From: Aromatoleum aromaticum EbN1
Lineage (GTDB): Bacteria; Pseudomonadota; Gammaproteobacteria; Burkholderiales; Rhodocyclaceae
Direction: 5' to 3'
NCBI RefSeq assembly: GCF_000025965.1
Contig: NC_006824.1
Coordinates: 124,001-188,000 of the forward strand
DNA: 64,000 bases
Below are positions 27,611 through 37,652 of this stretch, in pieces (the first letter of the stretch is position 1; every line of letters starts with the position of its first letter). The notes under the pieces are model-generated. The model was not told where the DNA came from and ran no database searches. It saw only the letters and a list, made by a program, of their open reading frames with translations. The position numbers and the translations under genes were made by a program.

Positions 27611-28903
27611 ATGCCCGACTTTCCGGTAATCGCCACCCACCCCCTCTCCCCTGCCCTGCCTGTCCAACCGGGGAAGCTGATTGTGGGCGCGAACGCCGGC
27701 ACTCGGACGCTTACCCGGGCCGAGACGGACATAGAGGCCGTGAGCGGCTGGCTCGCAAAGTACGTCGACAACCGGAACACCTTCGAGGCCTACAAACGGG
27801 ATGTCGAGCGCCTCCTCACGTGGGCCGGAACAAGAGGGAAGGGGCTCGCCGATCTGATGGTGGAAGACCTGACCGACTACGGGCTGTTTCTCCGCGACCC
27901 TCAGCCCATCGAGGACTGGTGCTTGGTAAAACTGCCACGCTACCTCGAGGACGGCACCGACAATCCGAAATGGCGGTCGGTGCAGCGCCCTCCCCGCTTC
28001 CTGGCGGATGGCTCACCGAACCCGGAATGGCGGCCCTTCGTCGGCGCCCTCTCCTCGTCCGCCGCGGGTCAGTCCCTCACTGTGCTGTTCGGGATGTTCG
28101 AGCATCTCTGCGGCGTTGGCTACCTGGCCGGCAACCCGCTCCGTGCCGCTCGGAAGAAAGGCTACAAGCCGCGGCGGACGACGGTCGACCGCTATCTCGA
28201 GCAGGATCTCTGGCAGCTCGTGCTCTCTCATCTGGAGACGTGGCCACGTGAGACCGCCCGCGACGAAGCGCACTATCAGCGCACACGGTTCCTGGCGGGT
28301 TTCCTCAAACTGACCGCGCTTCGTCGCTTCGAGATGGCGAAAGCGAGCACGGCGGACGTCACGCGCATCGAAGGGCGCTGGTGGCTCAAAGTAGTCGGGA
28401 AGGGCAGCGTCGACCAGCCCATTCCACTCACGCGCGAGGCAATGCGACTCCTCGGAGCGTACCGGGCATCGACGAGGCGCCCTCCCCTCCCCTCCCCCAA
28501 CGTTGTCGAGCCGCTTCTGATGGACATCACCGGCACTGGCCGCGCGGTCAGCGTGAAAACCATCCACGCGATCCTGAAGAAGCTGTTTCTGTCCGCCGTT
28601 CAGGCCTGCACGGATCCTTATCACGCCGAGAAGTTGAAGGCCGCGAGCGCACACTGGTTGCGGCACACCGCCGCGACTCATTTGCTCCAGGACGGGGCCA
28701 GCTTGCTTCACACCCGGGATGCCCTCAGACATGCCTCCGTGCAGACAACCGAGATCTACATCTCAACGAATCAACGCGCCTTCCACGAGGACATGGAAGC
28801 CCGGCAGCGTCTCACAAGTGCCGACCAGCTTGCTGCAGACAGCGAAACGAAGTTGCCTACAACCAACGCGAACGTCGCCTCCAAACCGGCAGATCTCGAC
28901 TGA
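27611..28903 (+). CDS. Plasmid-type tyrosine integrase
   Basis: A 430-residue integrase. The N-terminal SAM-like domain spans about 35-140 (SGWLAKYVDNRNTFEAYKRDVERLLTW). Catalytic residues: Arg in LTALRRFEMAKA (about 240), Lys in VVGKGSVDQPIPL, the box HWLRHTAATHLL (about 355), His in ALRHASVQTT and Tyr in EIYISTN. ATG 27611 is preferred over an in-frame ATG at 27584. It could resolve plasmid dimers or move an island; no attachment site is evident nearby. The next gene starts 13 bp downstream. Confidence 0.88.
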   Translation: MPDFPVIATHPLSPALPVQPGKLIVGANAGTRTLTRAETDIEAVSGWLAKYVDNRNTFEAYKRDVERLLTWAGTRGKGLADLMVEDLTDYGLFLRDPQPIEDWCLVKLPRYLEDGTDNPKWRSVQRPPRFLADGSPNPEWRPFVGALSSSAAGQSLTVLFGMFEHLCGVGYLAGNPLRAARKKGYKPRRTTVDRYLEQDLWQLVLSHLETWPRETARDEAHYQRTRFLAGFLKLTALRRFEMAKASTADVTRIEGRWWLKVVGKGSVDQPIPLTREAMRLLGAYRASTRRPPLPSPNVVEPLLMDITGTGRAVSVKTIHAILKKLFLSAVQACTDPYHAEKLKAASAHWLRHTAATHLLQDGASLLHTRDALRHASVQTTEIYISTNQRAFHEDMEARQRLTSADQLAADSETKLPTTNANVASKPADLD

Positions 28904-28915
28904 AGGGAATCCGGT

Positions 28916-29344
28916 ATGCGCAGCTCACCTCTCATTGAAGCCGAAATCGAGCAAACCGCGTTGCGGCTTTTCGCAAGAGGCGGGAACTTGGCGCCGACCA
29001 CCATGGAGGCTGCGCCCCGTCGTGCGGAACTGATTCTGGAACAGCAGTATTCCCCTGTCGCAGCCCTCGAGAGCTATGGGCGCGCCATGGGCACCAAGCT
29101 CCTTCAGCCCAAGCCCCCCGTCCCTTTGCGGCAACAAAGCATCGAAATGGCCAATCAGCTGACCGACTCCGGGGCTGGCTCGCTCAGCGCGCTATCCGCC
29201 CTGGCCGTTGCAGTCTGCCGCTACAACCAGAAGGCGCCGCCCCAATCCTGGTGTTACAACATAACGCGTCGGCCGGACCGCTCTATGCTGAGGCAGCTCT
29301 GTGCAGCGATAGCGGGATGTCGGCGAAGCTTCGCTCCCGCGTGA
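28916..29344 (+). CDS. Unrecognised small protein after the integrase
   Basis: A 142-residue protein starting 13 bp after the integrase stop, with AAGGGAAT upstream, so probably co-transcribed. Sequence begins MRSSPLIEAEIEQTALRLFARGG and contains AVAALESYGRAMG; helical, soluble, no motif I recognise. Its C-terminus turns Arg/Cys-rich (RQLCAAIAGCRRSFAPA), which may mean a late frameshift. Function unknown; proximity suggests an accessory to the integrase. Confidence 0.5.
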   Translation: MRSSPLIEAEIEQTALRLFARGGNLAPTTMEAAPRRAELILEQQYSPVAALESYGRAMGTKLLQPKPPVPLRQQSIEMANQLTDSGAGSLSALSALAVAVCRYNQKAPPQSWCYNITRRPDRSMLRQLCAAIAGCRRSFAPA

Positions 29345-29560
29345 CCCCTGCCGAGCGCGAAGTGATCCCGGCACAGTTTCGGCGGTAGCTGAAAAACCGC
29401 CACGACGTCGGATCCAGCGGACCCGCCTGCCACCGAACCCCGAGCGAACCGCCGCGCTCCGTGCCCTTCGTCGCTAAGCTTTGCCCTTTTCCGCTGCAAA
29501 GCTTGGCGTGATAATGCAGCCTGCGTAATCAACCAAGGCCTTCCATGGCTACCCCCACTT

Positions 29561-29845
29561 CTGAACAAGCTTGCCGCGCTCAAACGCCTCTGGACTGTCG
29601 CCAATGGTCACTCCGGCCAGTGCAAGTACATCGCTGAGTTCCTTCTTGGCCTGTATAACGGCATCCGTTTTCCCGTCGACTTAACCGGTTTCCGGGCGCT
29701 CGATCAAGCAATCTTCCGAGACTGTCTCACCGTCCTCCAGATGGATAGCCAGCCGCAGCAAGAGGTTCACCTGCTACTGGGGTGCTTGAATGGCGAATTC
29801 GAGAAACTCGCCGAAGATTGGCGCATTCCCGACCGCTCCGTATAG
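29561..29845 (+). CDS. DUF7673-like small plasmid protein, start unclear
   Basis: Ninety-four codons reading LNKLAALKRLWTVANGHSGQCKYIAEFLLGLYNG and EVHLLLGCLNGEFEKLAEDWR, a pattern I associate with the small DUF7673 proteins of proteobacterial plasmids. In this frame there is no ATG/GTG at the right place; an ATG at 29544 with a plausible context is one frame off, so a frameshift near the start is likely. Upstream, 29345-29543 holds only a 9-bp inverted repeat (29476-29484/29496-29504). The next gene starts 32 bp downstream. Confidence 0.45.
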   Translation: MNKLAALKRLWTVANGHSGQCKYIAEFLLGLYNGIRFPVDLTGFRALDQAIFRDCLTVLQMDSQPQQEVHLLLGCLNGEFEKLAEDWRIPDRSV

Positions 29846-30057
29846 TAGCCTCCTCCTCATTGCACAGAGGTCCAACGATGATGTTCATCGCGGCGAAGAT
29901 CAACAATGTTGACATGATTCGACTCCGAGACCGAGTGCTGTCACTGCCGGATGTAAGTTGATACGGGCTGCCGTAAGCGGTAACTGACCGGCGTTATTCC
30001 AGGGCACGTGATCGACGTGGACAATTGCCTCCAGGGTCAACAATGGAGGGATCGTTC

Positions 30058-30363
30058 ATGGCAGGGGTGCTCAAGCGCAAATGGCGCCGGCGCAGCCGAG
30101 AGGAGTGGCAGGAGGTGTTCGCCCGCCACGGTTCGAGCGGGCTGAGCGTCACGGCATTCTGCGCGCACGAGTCGATCAGCGTCTCGAGCTTTCAGCGCTG
30201 GCGTGCGATCGTCGGGCCGGTGTGCGGCAAGGCCGTCGCGGTGGGGCCGGCTCGGCAAGAGGCGTTCGTCGATCTGGGAGTGCTGGGTTCGGGCGGCGCT
30301 TCGCGCTGGGAGTTGAAGCTTGACCTGGGTGACGGCGTGGTGCTGCACCTGGTGCGCGGCTGA
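30058..30363 (+). CDS. tnpA: IS66 TnpA accessory protein
   Basis: A 101-residue protein with an N-terminal helix-turn-helix (REEWQEVFARHGSSGLSVTAFCAHESISVSSFQRWR), the usual IS66 orf1 layout. ATG 30058 has GGAGGG 7 bases upstream. Its stop overlaps the tnpB start (TGATG). Required with TnpB for IS66 transposition, probably for DNA binding; exact role unsettled. Confidence 0.85.
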   Translation: MAGVLKRKWRRRSREEWQEVFARHGSSGLSVTAFCAHESISVSSFQRWRAIVGPVCGKAVAVGPARQEAFVDLGVLGSGGASRWELKLDLGDGVVLHLVRG

Positions 30364-30722
30364 TGTTCTTTCCCGAAGGCGCGGTGCGGGTGCATCTGTA
30401 CGGGCGCCCGGTCGACATGCGCAAATCCTTCGACGGCTTGTATGCGCTGGCGCGCCACGGCGTGGGACAGGATCCGTTGTCGGGGCATCTGTTCGTGTTC
30501 ATCAACCGGCGCGCGACCCAGATGAAGGTGTTGTACTGGGACCGCAGCGGGTTTTGCATCTGGGCCAAGCGGCTCGAGTCGGGTCGCTTCGTGTCGGACT
30601 GGTCGCGGGCGACGAGCCGCGAGATGGACTGGACGGGGCTGAAGCTGTTGCTCGAAGGCATCGAGCCGGCACGCTTCAAAAAGCGCTTCGCGCTGCCCGC
30701 AAGTCACCGCAAACCCGCATGA
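30363..30722 (+). CDS. tnpB: IS66 TnpB (Orf2)
   Basis: A 119-residue protein with the family signature VHLYGRPVDMRKSFDGLYALARHGVGQDPLSGHLFVFINRRATQMKVLYWDRSGFCIWAKRLESGRF. Length and sequence are typical of IS66 Orf2. Intact. Lies between tnpA (overlap) and tnpC (28 bp gap). Confidence 0.95.
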   Translation: MFFPEGAVRVHLYGRPVDMRKSFDGLYALARHGVGQDPLSGHLFVFINRRATQMKVLYWDRSGFCIWAKRLESGRFVSDWSRATSREMDWTGLKLLLEGIEPARFKKRFALPASHRKPA

Positions 30723-30750
30723 ATGCTGGCTTTTTTGGTAAAATGACGCC

Positions 30751-32367
30751 ATGCCTCCGACGCCTTTGACGCAGCTGCCGACCCGTGAAGAAGCCGCCCG
30801 GTGGACGGCCGATCAGGTCGTCGAACTGGCGGGCGCGCATCTGGCGCAGCAGCGCCAGTTCGAGGTCATCAAAGGCGAATGCGAGGCGATGCGCCACCAG
30901 CTCGACTGGTTCCGGCGCCAGCTCTTCGGGGCGAAGAGCGAGAAGCGCCTCGTGGACGCCAACCCGCATCAGATGAGCCTGGGCGAGTTGCCGGTGCCCG
31001 AATCCTCGCCGCCGCCCCCCGGTCAGGACATTGCCGCCCACACCCGCCGGGCCCGCACCAGCGACTGCGCCAAGGGCGACGCATCGGCGCTGTTCTTCGA
31101 CGAGGCCCGCGTGCCGGTCGAGACCATCGAGGTGCCCAACCCCGAGGCCGAGGGGCTCGCCCCCGACCAGTTCGAGGTGATCGGCGAAAAGGTCAGTCAC
31201 CGCCTGGCGCAGCGCCCGGGCAGCTACGTGATCCTCAAGTACGTGCGTCCGGTGATCAAGCGCCTCGACACCCAGGCGATTTCCTGCCCGGCGGCACCCG
31301 GGGGGGTGATTCGCGGCAGCCGCGCCGATGTGAGCTTCGTCGCCGGGCTCATCACCGACAAGTTCTGCTACCACCAGCCGCTCTACCGCCAGCACCAGCG
31401 GCTCGGCGACAATGGCATCAGGGTGTCGCGCCCGTGGCTCACGCAGCTCACCCACGGGGCGCTCGCGCTGCTCGAACCGATCTTTACGGCCCAACTCGAC
31501 TCGATCCGCGCGAGCCGCATCAAGGCGATGGACGAGACCCCGATCAAGGCCGGCCGTGCGGGCCCCGGCAAGATGAAGGGCGGCTACTTCTGGCCGGTCT
31601 ATGGCGAACGTGACGAGATCTGTTTCGTCTATCGCGAGAGCCGCAAGGCGCAGCACATCGAGCAGATCCTGGGCACCGACCCGCCGCCCGAGGGGGCGGT
31701 GCTGCTCACCGATGGCTATGGCGCCTACGAACGCTATGCCGAGAAGTGCGGGCTCACGCACGCGCAATGCTGGGCGCACTCGAGGAGGAAGTTCTTCGAC
31801 GCCCAGTCGGTCGAGCCCGAGCGCGCGGGCCGGGCGCTGGAGATGATCGGCAAGCTCTATGCGGTCGAAAAACGCATCCGCGAGGCCACGCTCGTCGGCG
31901 AGGCGTGCCGGGCGTACCGGATCGAGCATGCACAGCCCGTGGTCCACGAGTTCTTCGCCTGGGTCGATGCCCAGTTCGACACCCACGGCCTGTTGCCCAG
32001 CTCGCCGCTCACCACCGCCATGGCTTATGTGCGGGAGCGCCGGGCCGCCCTCGAGGTGTACCTGCGCGATCCTGAAGTGGCGATCGACACAAACCATCTC
32101 GAGCGGGCGCTACGCGTGGTGCCGATGGGTCGTCGCAACTGGCTCTTTTGCTGGACCGAGGTCGGCGCCAAATACGTCGGTATCGCGCAGAGCCTGATCG
32201 CCACCTGCCGGCTGCACGACATCGATCCGTACGACTATCTGGTCGATGTGCTGCAGCGTGTCGGCCAACACCCCGCTGCCGACGTCGCGCAACTCACCCC
32301 CCGTCTGTGGAAGCAGCACTTCGCTGCCAACCCGCTGCGATCCGATCTCTTCGGGATCTCGAAGTAG
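30751..32367 (+). CDS. tnpC: IS66 transposase TnpC
   Basis: A 538-residue DDE transposase. N-terminal coiled coil and LZ_Tnp_IS66 region (QFEVIKGECEAMRHQLDWFRRQLFGAKSEK), zinc-finger-like segment (SCPAAPGGVIRGSRADV, degenerate), then the core with Asp in KAMDETPIK, Asp in LTDGYGAYERY, and the Glu in DTNHLERALR; conserved HAQCWAHSRRKF. C-terminal domain QHPAADVAQLTPRLW is present. Intact. Confidence 0.94.
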   Translation: MPPTPLTQLPTREEAARWTADQVVELAGAHLAQQRQFEVIKGECEAMRHQLDWFRRQLFGAKSEKRLVDANPHQMSLGELPVPESSPPPPGQDIAAHTRRARTSDCAKGDASALFFDEARVPVETIEVPNPEAEGLAPDQFEVIGEKVSHRLAQRPGSYVILKYVRPVIKRLDTQAISCPAAPGGVIRGSRADVSFVAGLITDKFCYHQPLYRQHQRLGDNGIRVSRPWLTQLTHGALALLEPIFTAQLDSIRASRIKAMDETPIKAGRAGPGKMKGGYFWPVYGERDEICFVYRESRKAQHIEQILGTDPPPEGAVLLTDGYGAYERYAEKCGLTHAQCWAHSRRKFFDAQSVEPERAGRALEMIGKLYAVEKRIREATLVGEACRAYRIEHAQPVVHEFFAWVDAQFDTHGLLPSSPLTTAMAYVRERRAALEVYLRDPEVAIDTNHLERALRVVPMGRRNWLFCWTEVGAKYVGIAQSLIATCRLHDIDPYDYLVDVLQRVGQHPAADVAQLTPRLWKQHFAANPLRSDLFGISK

Positions 32368-32409
32368 TCAAGAACGCTCGTCAGTTACCGCTTACGGGCT
32401 GCCGATTGA

Positions 32410-34319
<1,910 letters not shown>

Positions 34320-34924
34320 GGGCCGCGCGACGGAGCGCCCCTGCGGTCGGGCCTTCGGCCCTCCCTTCGGGGCGCTCCGTCGCACATGTCAATGGGATAG
34401 AGGTGTATCAGTTTTAAATCGGCAACCGCCGGGAAAGCGTGTCAGTTTTAAATCGGCATTGACAAGTGCTGACCGCGCCGGTCCTCCGTGGTACGCCCGG
34501 GGACTTTCCCTGGGATCGATTCGAGGCCGCCGCGCTCGAAGCCGGCGTTTCGAAGGATCTCGCGAATCTTGGTCGCGCGATTTTCCGGGAAGCTTTTCAG
34601 CATGACTGGAGCGACGAGCTCAAAGTCGAATGCGGCTGGTTGGACGGCGGGCAACGGCTGGTCTACCAAGCCTTCGCGTTTCCACAAGACTGCACCGCGC
34701 GTTGGCAGCATCTGCTCGAAACCGACGGGGTCCCGGACGACGTCGAGGTCCCGCCCGTCACAGTCGACCCGTATGACCTGGCCGACGGCCTCGGCGCTGT
34801 AGGGATCAAGACGAACTTCATACGGTAAGCCCATCCGCGCGACCCACCCCCGTTTTAACCACCCTACCCCTACCCTTCTTGCTAGTGCAGTGCATCATTT
34901 TTACTAAGTAACTGATTATTGGCG

Positions 34925-34941
34925 TTATTGCAGGTTGATAA
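34925..34941. repeat. Copy 1 of a 17-bp motif flanking rep (candidate parS/iteron)
   Basis: TTATTGCAGGTTGATAA, just after the rep stop; TTAT/ATAA are complementary arms. A second copy with longer arms lies at 36541-36561 just after the parB stop. Confidence 0.4.
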
Positions 34942-34953
34942 GCGCCGAGAGAG

Positions 34954-36135
34954 TCAATCCGCCGCGAACTCTGGCTCATAGCAAACTTCGGGGTCCGGGC
35001 GGCGCAGTACGATGTCGCCCTCCTCCCACGACTCGACCAGCCGCGCGTTGACCGGCAGTGTGCGACGAACGTTCTGGTCGTCTAGACATTCGACGTACCC
35101 GCCATCGCCCATGCGCCTAAGCACGCCGATCAGCTTGCCTCGTCGGGTGACAACCTGCATGCCGTCTCCCCGCTCGAGGAACATCGGCAGCTTCGTGTTG
35201 AGCCGCTCGAGGACCGCTTTCGACGCGCTATCTCTGTCCTCGAACCGGTCTTGGATCTCGAGCAGGCGGGCAAAGTCCTTCCGCTGCCGAACAAGCGTAG
35301 CCAGATACGCGAAAGCGGCTTTTGCGTTGAATTGCTGGATGCGATGCCACACCAGGGCGACGACTGCTCCGAGCTTGCCCCCGTTGCCATGCTCACGGGC
35401 CAGCTTCATGAGCGCGCAGATACGGCTTCGAGAAAGGCCGAGCGATATGAGTCGAACCAGCTCTGCCGGCAGCCGGGTTTTCTTGTCGATCCTATTTTCT
35501 CGAGATCCCCCTGCCCTCTCCTGGTCGGTTTCGCGTGGCGCTTCGGGTGGGGGCTGTTCTTTCGAAGAAAGTTGTTGATTAGGGGAAAGTTCAATCTCTT
35601 GTATACGGTCTCTCACGGTGAGAGACCGCCCCTGTGGAAAACTGCACTCCGGCTGGCCAGCGACCTCTTCCTTGGTAGCCAGTTGTTCCTGGTAGACGCC
35701 CTTGCTGGCCTGTGCTTGTCCAGCCAGGCCGAGCAGCTGCAATGCCTTCTCGGTGAGCCAAATGCGGCTTACCGAATACTGGCCGAAGGCTTCCCTCGCC
35801 CGTCTGCGGCCTTGCTCGCGCGTGATGTACCCCCTCGTTACAAGGTCCGCGAGACCGCGGTAAAGAGTGGGGTGGCTGCCGAGGAGCGACTCGGCGCAGA
35901 TGCTGTCTCGACTGGCGAAGACTGGCTCAGTGGGACGCTTTACGTCGAAGAAGGCCAAGATGCCGTAGAGGGCCTGACGGGCCGTTCTGGCGAGGTCGAG
36001 GCAGTTTCGCCGGTTAAGCGCTGCTGCCCGGGCACGGATGAGCGGCGCCGGCAGAAACCGGGCCTTGGGCCCAGAAGGGGAGGGGAGGGGGGCGTTGAGT
36101 TGAACAACCCCCTCGCAAGCCAGTGAAATTGGCAC
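34954..36135 (-). CDS. Putative plasmid replication initiation protein
   Basis: A 393-residue protein transcribed in line with parA and parB, the place occupied by rep in many large betaproteobacterial plasmids. The N-terminal third looks like a winged helix-turn-helix (TARQALYGILAFFDVK...DSICAESLLGSHPTLYRGLADLVTRGYITREQG); the middle is Gln/Glu/Pro-rich and probably disordered; the C-terminal third (LIGVLRRMGDGGYVECLDDQNVRRTLPVNARLV) is beta-rich. Start is GTG 36133-36135 with AAGGA 5 bases upstream inside a hairpin. I do not recognise a named Rep family, so the assignment rests on context and layout. Confidence 0.55.
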   Translation of the reverse strand: MPISLACEGVVQLNAPLPSPSGPKARFLPAPLIRARAAALNRRNCLDLARTARQALYGILAFFDVKRPTEPVFASRDSICAESLLGSHPTLYRGLADLVTRGYITREQGRRRAREAFGQYSVSRIWLTEKALQLLGLAGQAQASKGVYQEQLATKEEVAGQPECSFPQGRSLTVRDRIQEIELSPNQQLSSKEQPPPEAPRETDQERAGGSRENRIDKKTRLPAELVRLISLGLSRSRICALMKLAREHGNGGKLGAVVALVWHRIQQFNAKAAFAYLATLVRQRKDFARLLEIQDRFEDRDSASKAVLERLNTKLPMFLERGDGMQVVTRRGKLIGVLRRMGDGGYVECLDDQNVRRTLPVNARLVESWEEGDIVLRRPDPEVCYEPEFAAD

Positions 36136-36139
36136 GATA

Positions 36140-36161
36140 GTCCTTTTTGAGCAAAAAGGAC
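36140..36161 (-). promoter_or_regulatory. Hairpin burying the ribosome-binding site of rep
   Basis: GTCCTTTTTG and CAAAAAGGAC are perfect 10-bp complements separated by 2 bases. On the rep transcript the 3' arm contains the AAGGA 5 bases before the GTG start, so folding would block translation. Confidence 0.65.
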
Positions 36162-36172
36162 CCCTTTCGGTA

Positions 36173-36200
36173 TTGACACCAACTCGCCGCTCATTAAACT
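36173..36200 (+). promoter_or_regulatory. Plus-strand promoter in the rep leader
   Basis: TTGACA (36173-36178) and TAAACT (36195-36200) 16 bp apart, pointing against rep. A factor-independent terminator follows about 70-100 bp downstream, so the product would be a short RNA. Confidence 0.5.
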
Positions 36201-36206
36201 ACGGAC

Positions 36207-36301
36207 ATGCAACTGTCGCGTAACCGGTTCCCGCCGGTGAGCGTTAAGTCAGGGTTCAATCCCTAGCAGAGGCCAACTTTCCAGAGTTGGCCTTTGTCTT
36301 T
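36207..36301 (+). ncRNA. Candidate short antisense RNA opposite the rep leader
   Basis: About 95 nt between the promoter at 36173-36200 and a terminator at 36270-36301. No coding frame with a ribosome site. It would be complementary to the untranslated leader of rep if that transcript starts upstream of 36301. Antisense RNAs of this size set copy number in several plasmid families; here this is an inference from layout alone. Confidence 0.4.
36270..36301 (+). terminator. Factor-independent terminator
   Basis: AGGCCAACT (36270-36278) and AGTTGGCCT (36285-36293) form a perfect 9-bp stem with a 6-base loop, followed by TTGTCTTTT. Confidence 0.8.
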
Positions 36302-36370
36302 TCAGGGGTCAGTTGATCTCTGCGTTGTCGCTAGTCGATTCCTCTTACGTTGTCCAAACGACAGCCGTCA

Positions 36371-36448
36371 GTCTCGTGTTCCCGCACGAGACGAATGCCG
36401 CCCCCAATGCTCAGAAAGCTGCCCTGTGGACGATGGGCAGCTTTCTGA
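36371..36448. repeat. Two perfect hairpins between parB and rep
   Basis: GTCTCGTG (36371-36378) pairs with CACGAGAC (36385-36392) and TCAGAAAGCTGCCC (36411-36424) pairs with GGGCAGCTTTCTGA (36435-36448), loops of 6 and 10 bases. The 36302-36540 stretch holds no credible gene. Likely part of an origin, a strand-initiation site or a structured RNA. Confidence 0.5.
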
Positions 36449-36540
36449 ACATTCGGAAGGGTAGAGGAGGGCCGTACGTCCAAAACAGTCATCTGGCACC
36501 TCCCTTTCGCTTCATTTTAAGTTAAGTTCTTGTTTTTCTG

Positions 36541-36561
36541 GATTATTGCAGGTCGATAATC
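36541..36561. repeat. Copy 2 of the rep-flanking motif (candidate parS)
   Basis: GATTAT at 36541 and ATAATC at 36556 are complementary arms around TGCAGGTCG; shares TTATTGCAGGT(C/T)GATAA with 34925-34941. It overlaps the parB stop codon. Confidence 0.45.
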
Positions 36562-37651
36562 ACTTTTTGTTGCCTTTGGCGGCGCTGGCCCGCTCTTTGA
36601 TAAGCTCAGTAATGAGCGCGAACGTCGCCTCTGCTTCTTCAGCCGAAGCAAACGAGAGGCGGACGGTCTTGTCGCTGCGAAGCGCTTCACAATACTTCGT
36701 CTTGCCCTGACGAAAGGTGACTGGTTCGGGTCGGGCAGGGCGCTTCAAGGTGGCACTTGCTTTTGCTTGCTGCACTGCAGCAATTTGGGAAAGCTCCGAC
36801 GTTACGATCTTCTGAACGGCCTCAATGACCTTAGCTGCTTTGCCCTGTTTGGTGAGTTGAGCAAGCTGCTGCACGGCCTTGGCACCGAAGAGGGCAGGGG
36901 CGTCGGCGATGCATGCCAAGGCCTCCTCGGGCAGCTCGTCAAACGCCATGAGGGAGCTGATGTACGGCTGGCTGACCCCGGCTTCGGCAGCCACCTGCGC
37001 TTGCCTCAGCTTCTTCTTCTCCATCCGCCCTTTGAAGCCGAGATACTTCTCGTAGTCCGTGAGGCTCGGGGCGAGGAGGTTGGAGTAGAACGCCGTCCGG
37101 TCGGTCTCGTCGTCGTCGAGGTCGAGAATGTTGATGTCGATCTCGTCCCGGCCAAGCTCGCGGAAGAGGCTTACGCGGTTGTTGCCGGCGATGATCTCGT
37201 AGCCGCCCTCAGGTCGCAGTCGTACAGTGACCGGGTTCGCCAACGGGTTGTGTCGCAGGTTTTCGCGCAACTCCGCATATTGCTGGGCGGTGAGTTTGCG
37301 GCGTCGCCCCGGAATCTCGTGGAGCTCGTCGAGTTTGGCCGTCTGGTGTGGCTGGCTTTCAAGCGCAGTCGCCAGCGCTGCTTCCGCTTCGGCAAGCTTG
37401 CGATGAGCTTCTGCCAGCGCCTCCTTGGAGCCATGCTCCGCCTTGAGCTTGGCCAGCTCTGCTTCCGCCGCTTCGGCACGTGCCATGGCGTCCGCCAGTT
37501 GGCCGGAGAAAATTGCCAGCTGTCCGGGAGCCGTACGAGCTTCATCTGGCTTCTCTGGAAGCCTTTTCGCCACACCGCCGCTGGCCGTTCGCGCTTGCAT
37601 GGCGGCCAAGAGGTCGGTGTTCTTCGACTTCATATCCTTCGCGCCGGCCAT
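36560..37651 (-). CDS. parB: ParB, plasmid partition DNA-binding protein
   Basis: A 363-residue ParB of the RepB/SopB type: N-terminal coiled-coil-prone region (DAMARAEAAEAELAKLKAEHG), ParB domain (LHEIPGRRRKLTAQQYAELRENLRHNPLANPVTVR...GGYEIIAGNNRVSLFRELG, about 115-175; the GNNR matches the GERR-type nucleotide-binding motif), helix-turn-helix (LRQAQVAAEAGVSQPYISSLMAF, about 225-247) and a C-terminal dimer region. Starts one base after the parA stop (TGAT ATGG). It loads on a parS, for which the palindrome at 36541-36561 is my candidate. Confidence 0.9.
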   Translation of the reverse strand: MAGAKDMKSKNTDLLAAMQARTASGGVAKRLPEKPDEARTAPGQLAIFSGQLADAMARAEAAEAELAKLKAEHGSKEALAEAHRKLAEAEAALATALESQPHQTAKLDELHEIPGRRRKLTAQQYAELRENLRHNPLANPVTVRLRPEGGYEIIAGNNRVSLFRELGRDEIDINILDLDDDETDRTAFYSNLLAPSLTDYEKYLGFKGRMEKKKLRQAQVAAEAGVSQPYISSLMAFDELPEEALACIADAPALFGAKAVQQLAQLTKQGKAAKVIEAVQKIVTSELSQIAAVQQAKASATLKRPARPEPVTFRQGKTKYCEALRSDKTVRLSFASAEEAEATFALITELIKERASAAKGNKK

Positions 37652-37652
37652 A

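Larger units (their letters stand above)
29973..32395 (+). mobile_element. IS66-family element (2423 bp)
   Basis: Inverted ends GTAAGCGGTAACTGAC, target GGGCTGCC (8 bp) duplicated at 29965-29972 and 32396-32403, as typical for IS66. Contains tnpA, tnpB and tnpC in order. Confidence 0.96.

Noticed and set aside
30676-32097. 473-codon minus-strand frame opposite IS66 tnpC
   Set aside because: Shadow of the intact transposase gene.
29965-32403. Treating 29939-29972 as a solitary IS21 end
   Set aside because: The 8-bp IS66 duplication shows it is the left end of IS21 copy B separated by the nested IS66 element.
36250-36280. tRNA-like T-arm text (GGGTTCAATCCC) followed by GGCCAA
   Set aside because: No matching acceptor, D or anticodon arms lie upstream; the following bases form a terminator stem instead.
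36313-36525. 70-codon plus-strand frame between rep and parB
   Set aside because: It runs through the two perfect hairpins, which explain the sequence better; no ribosome site.
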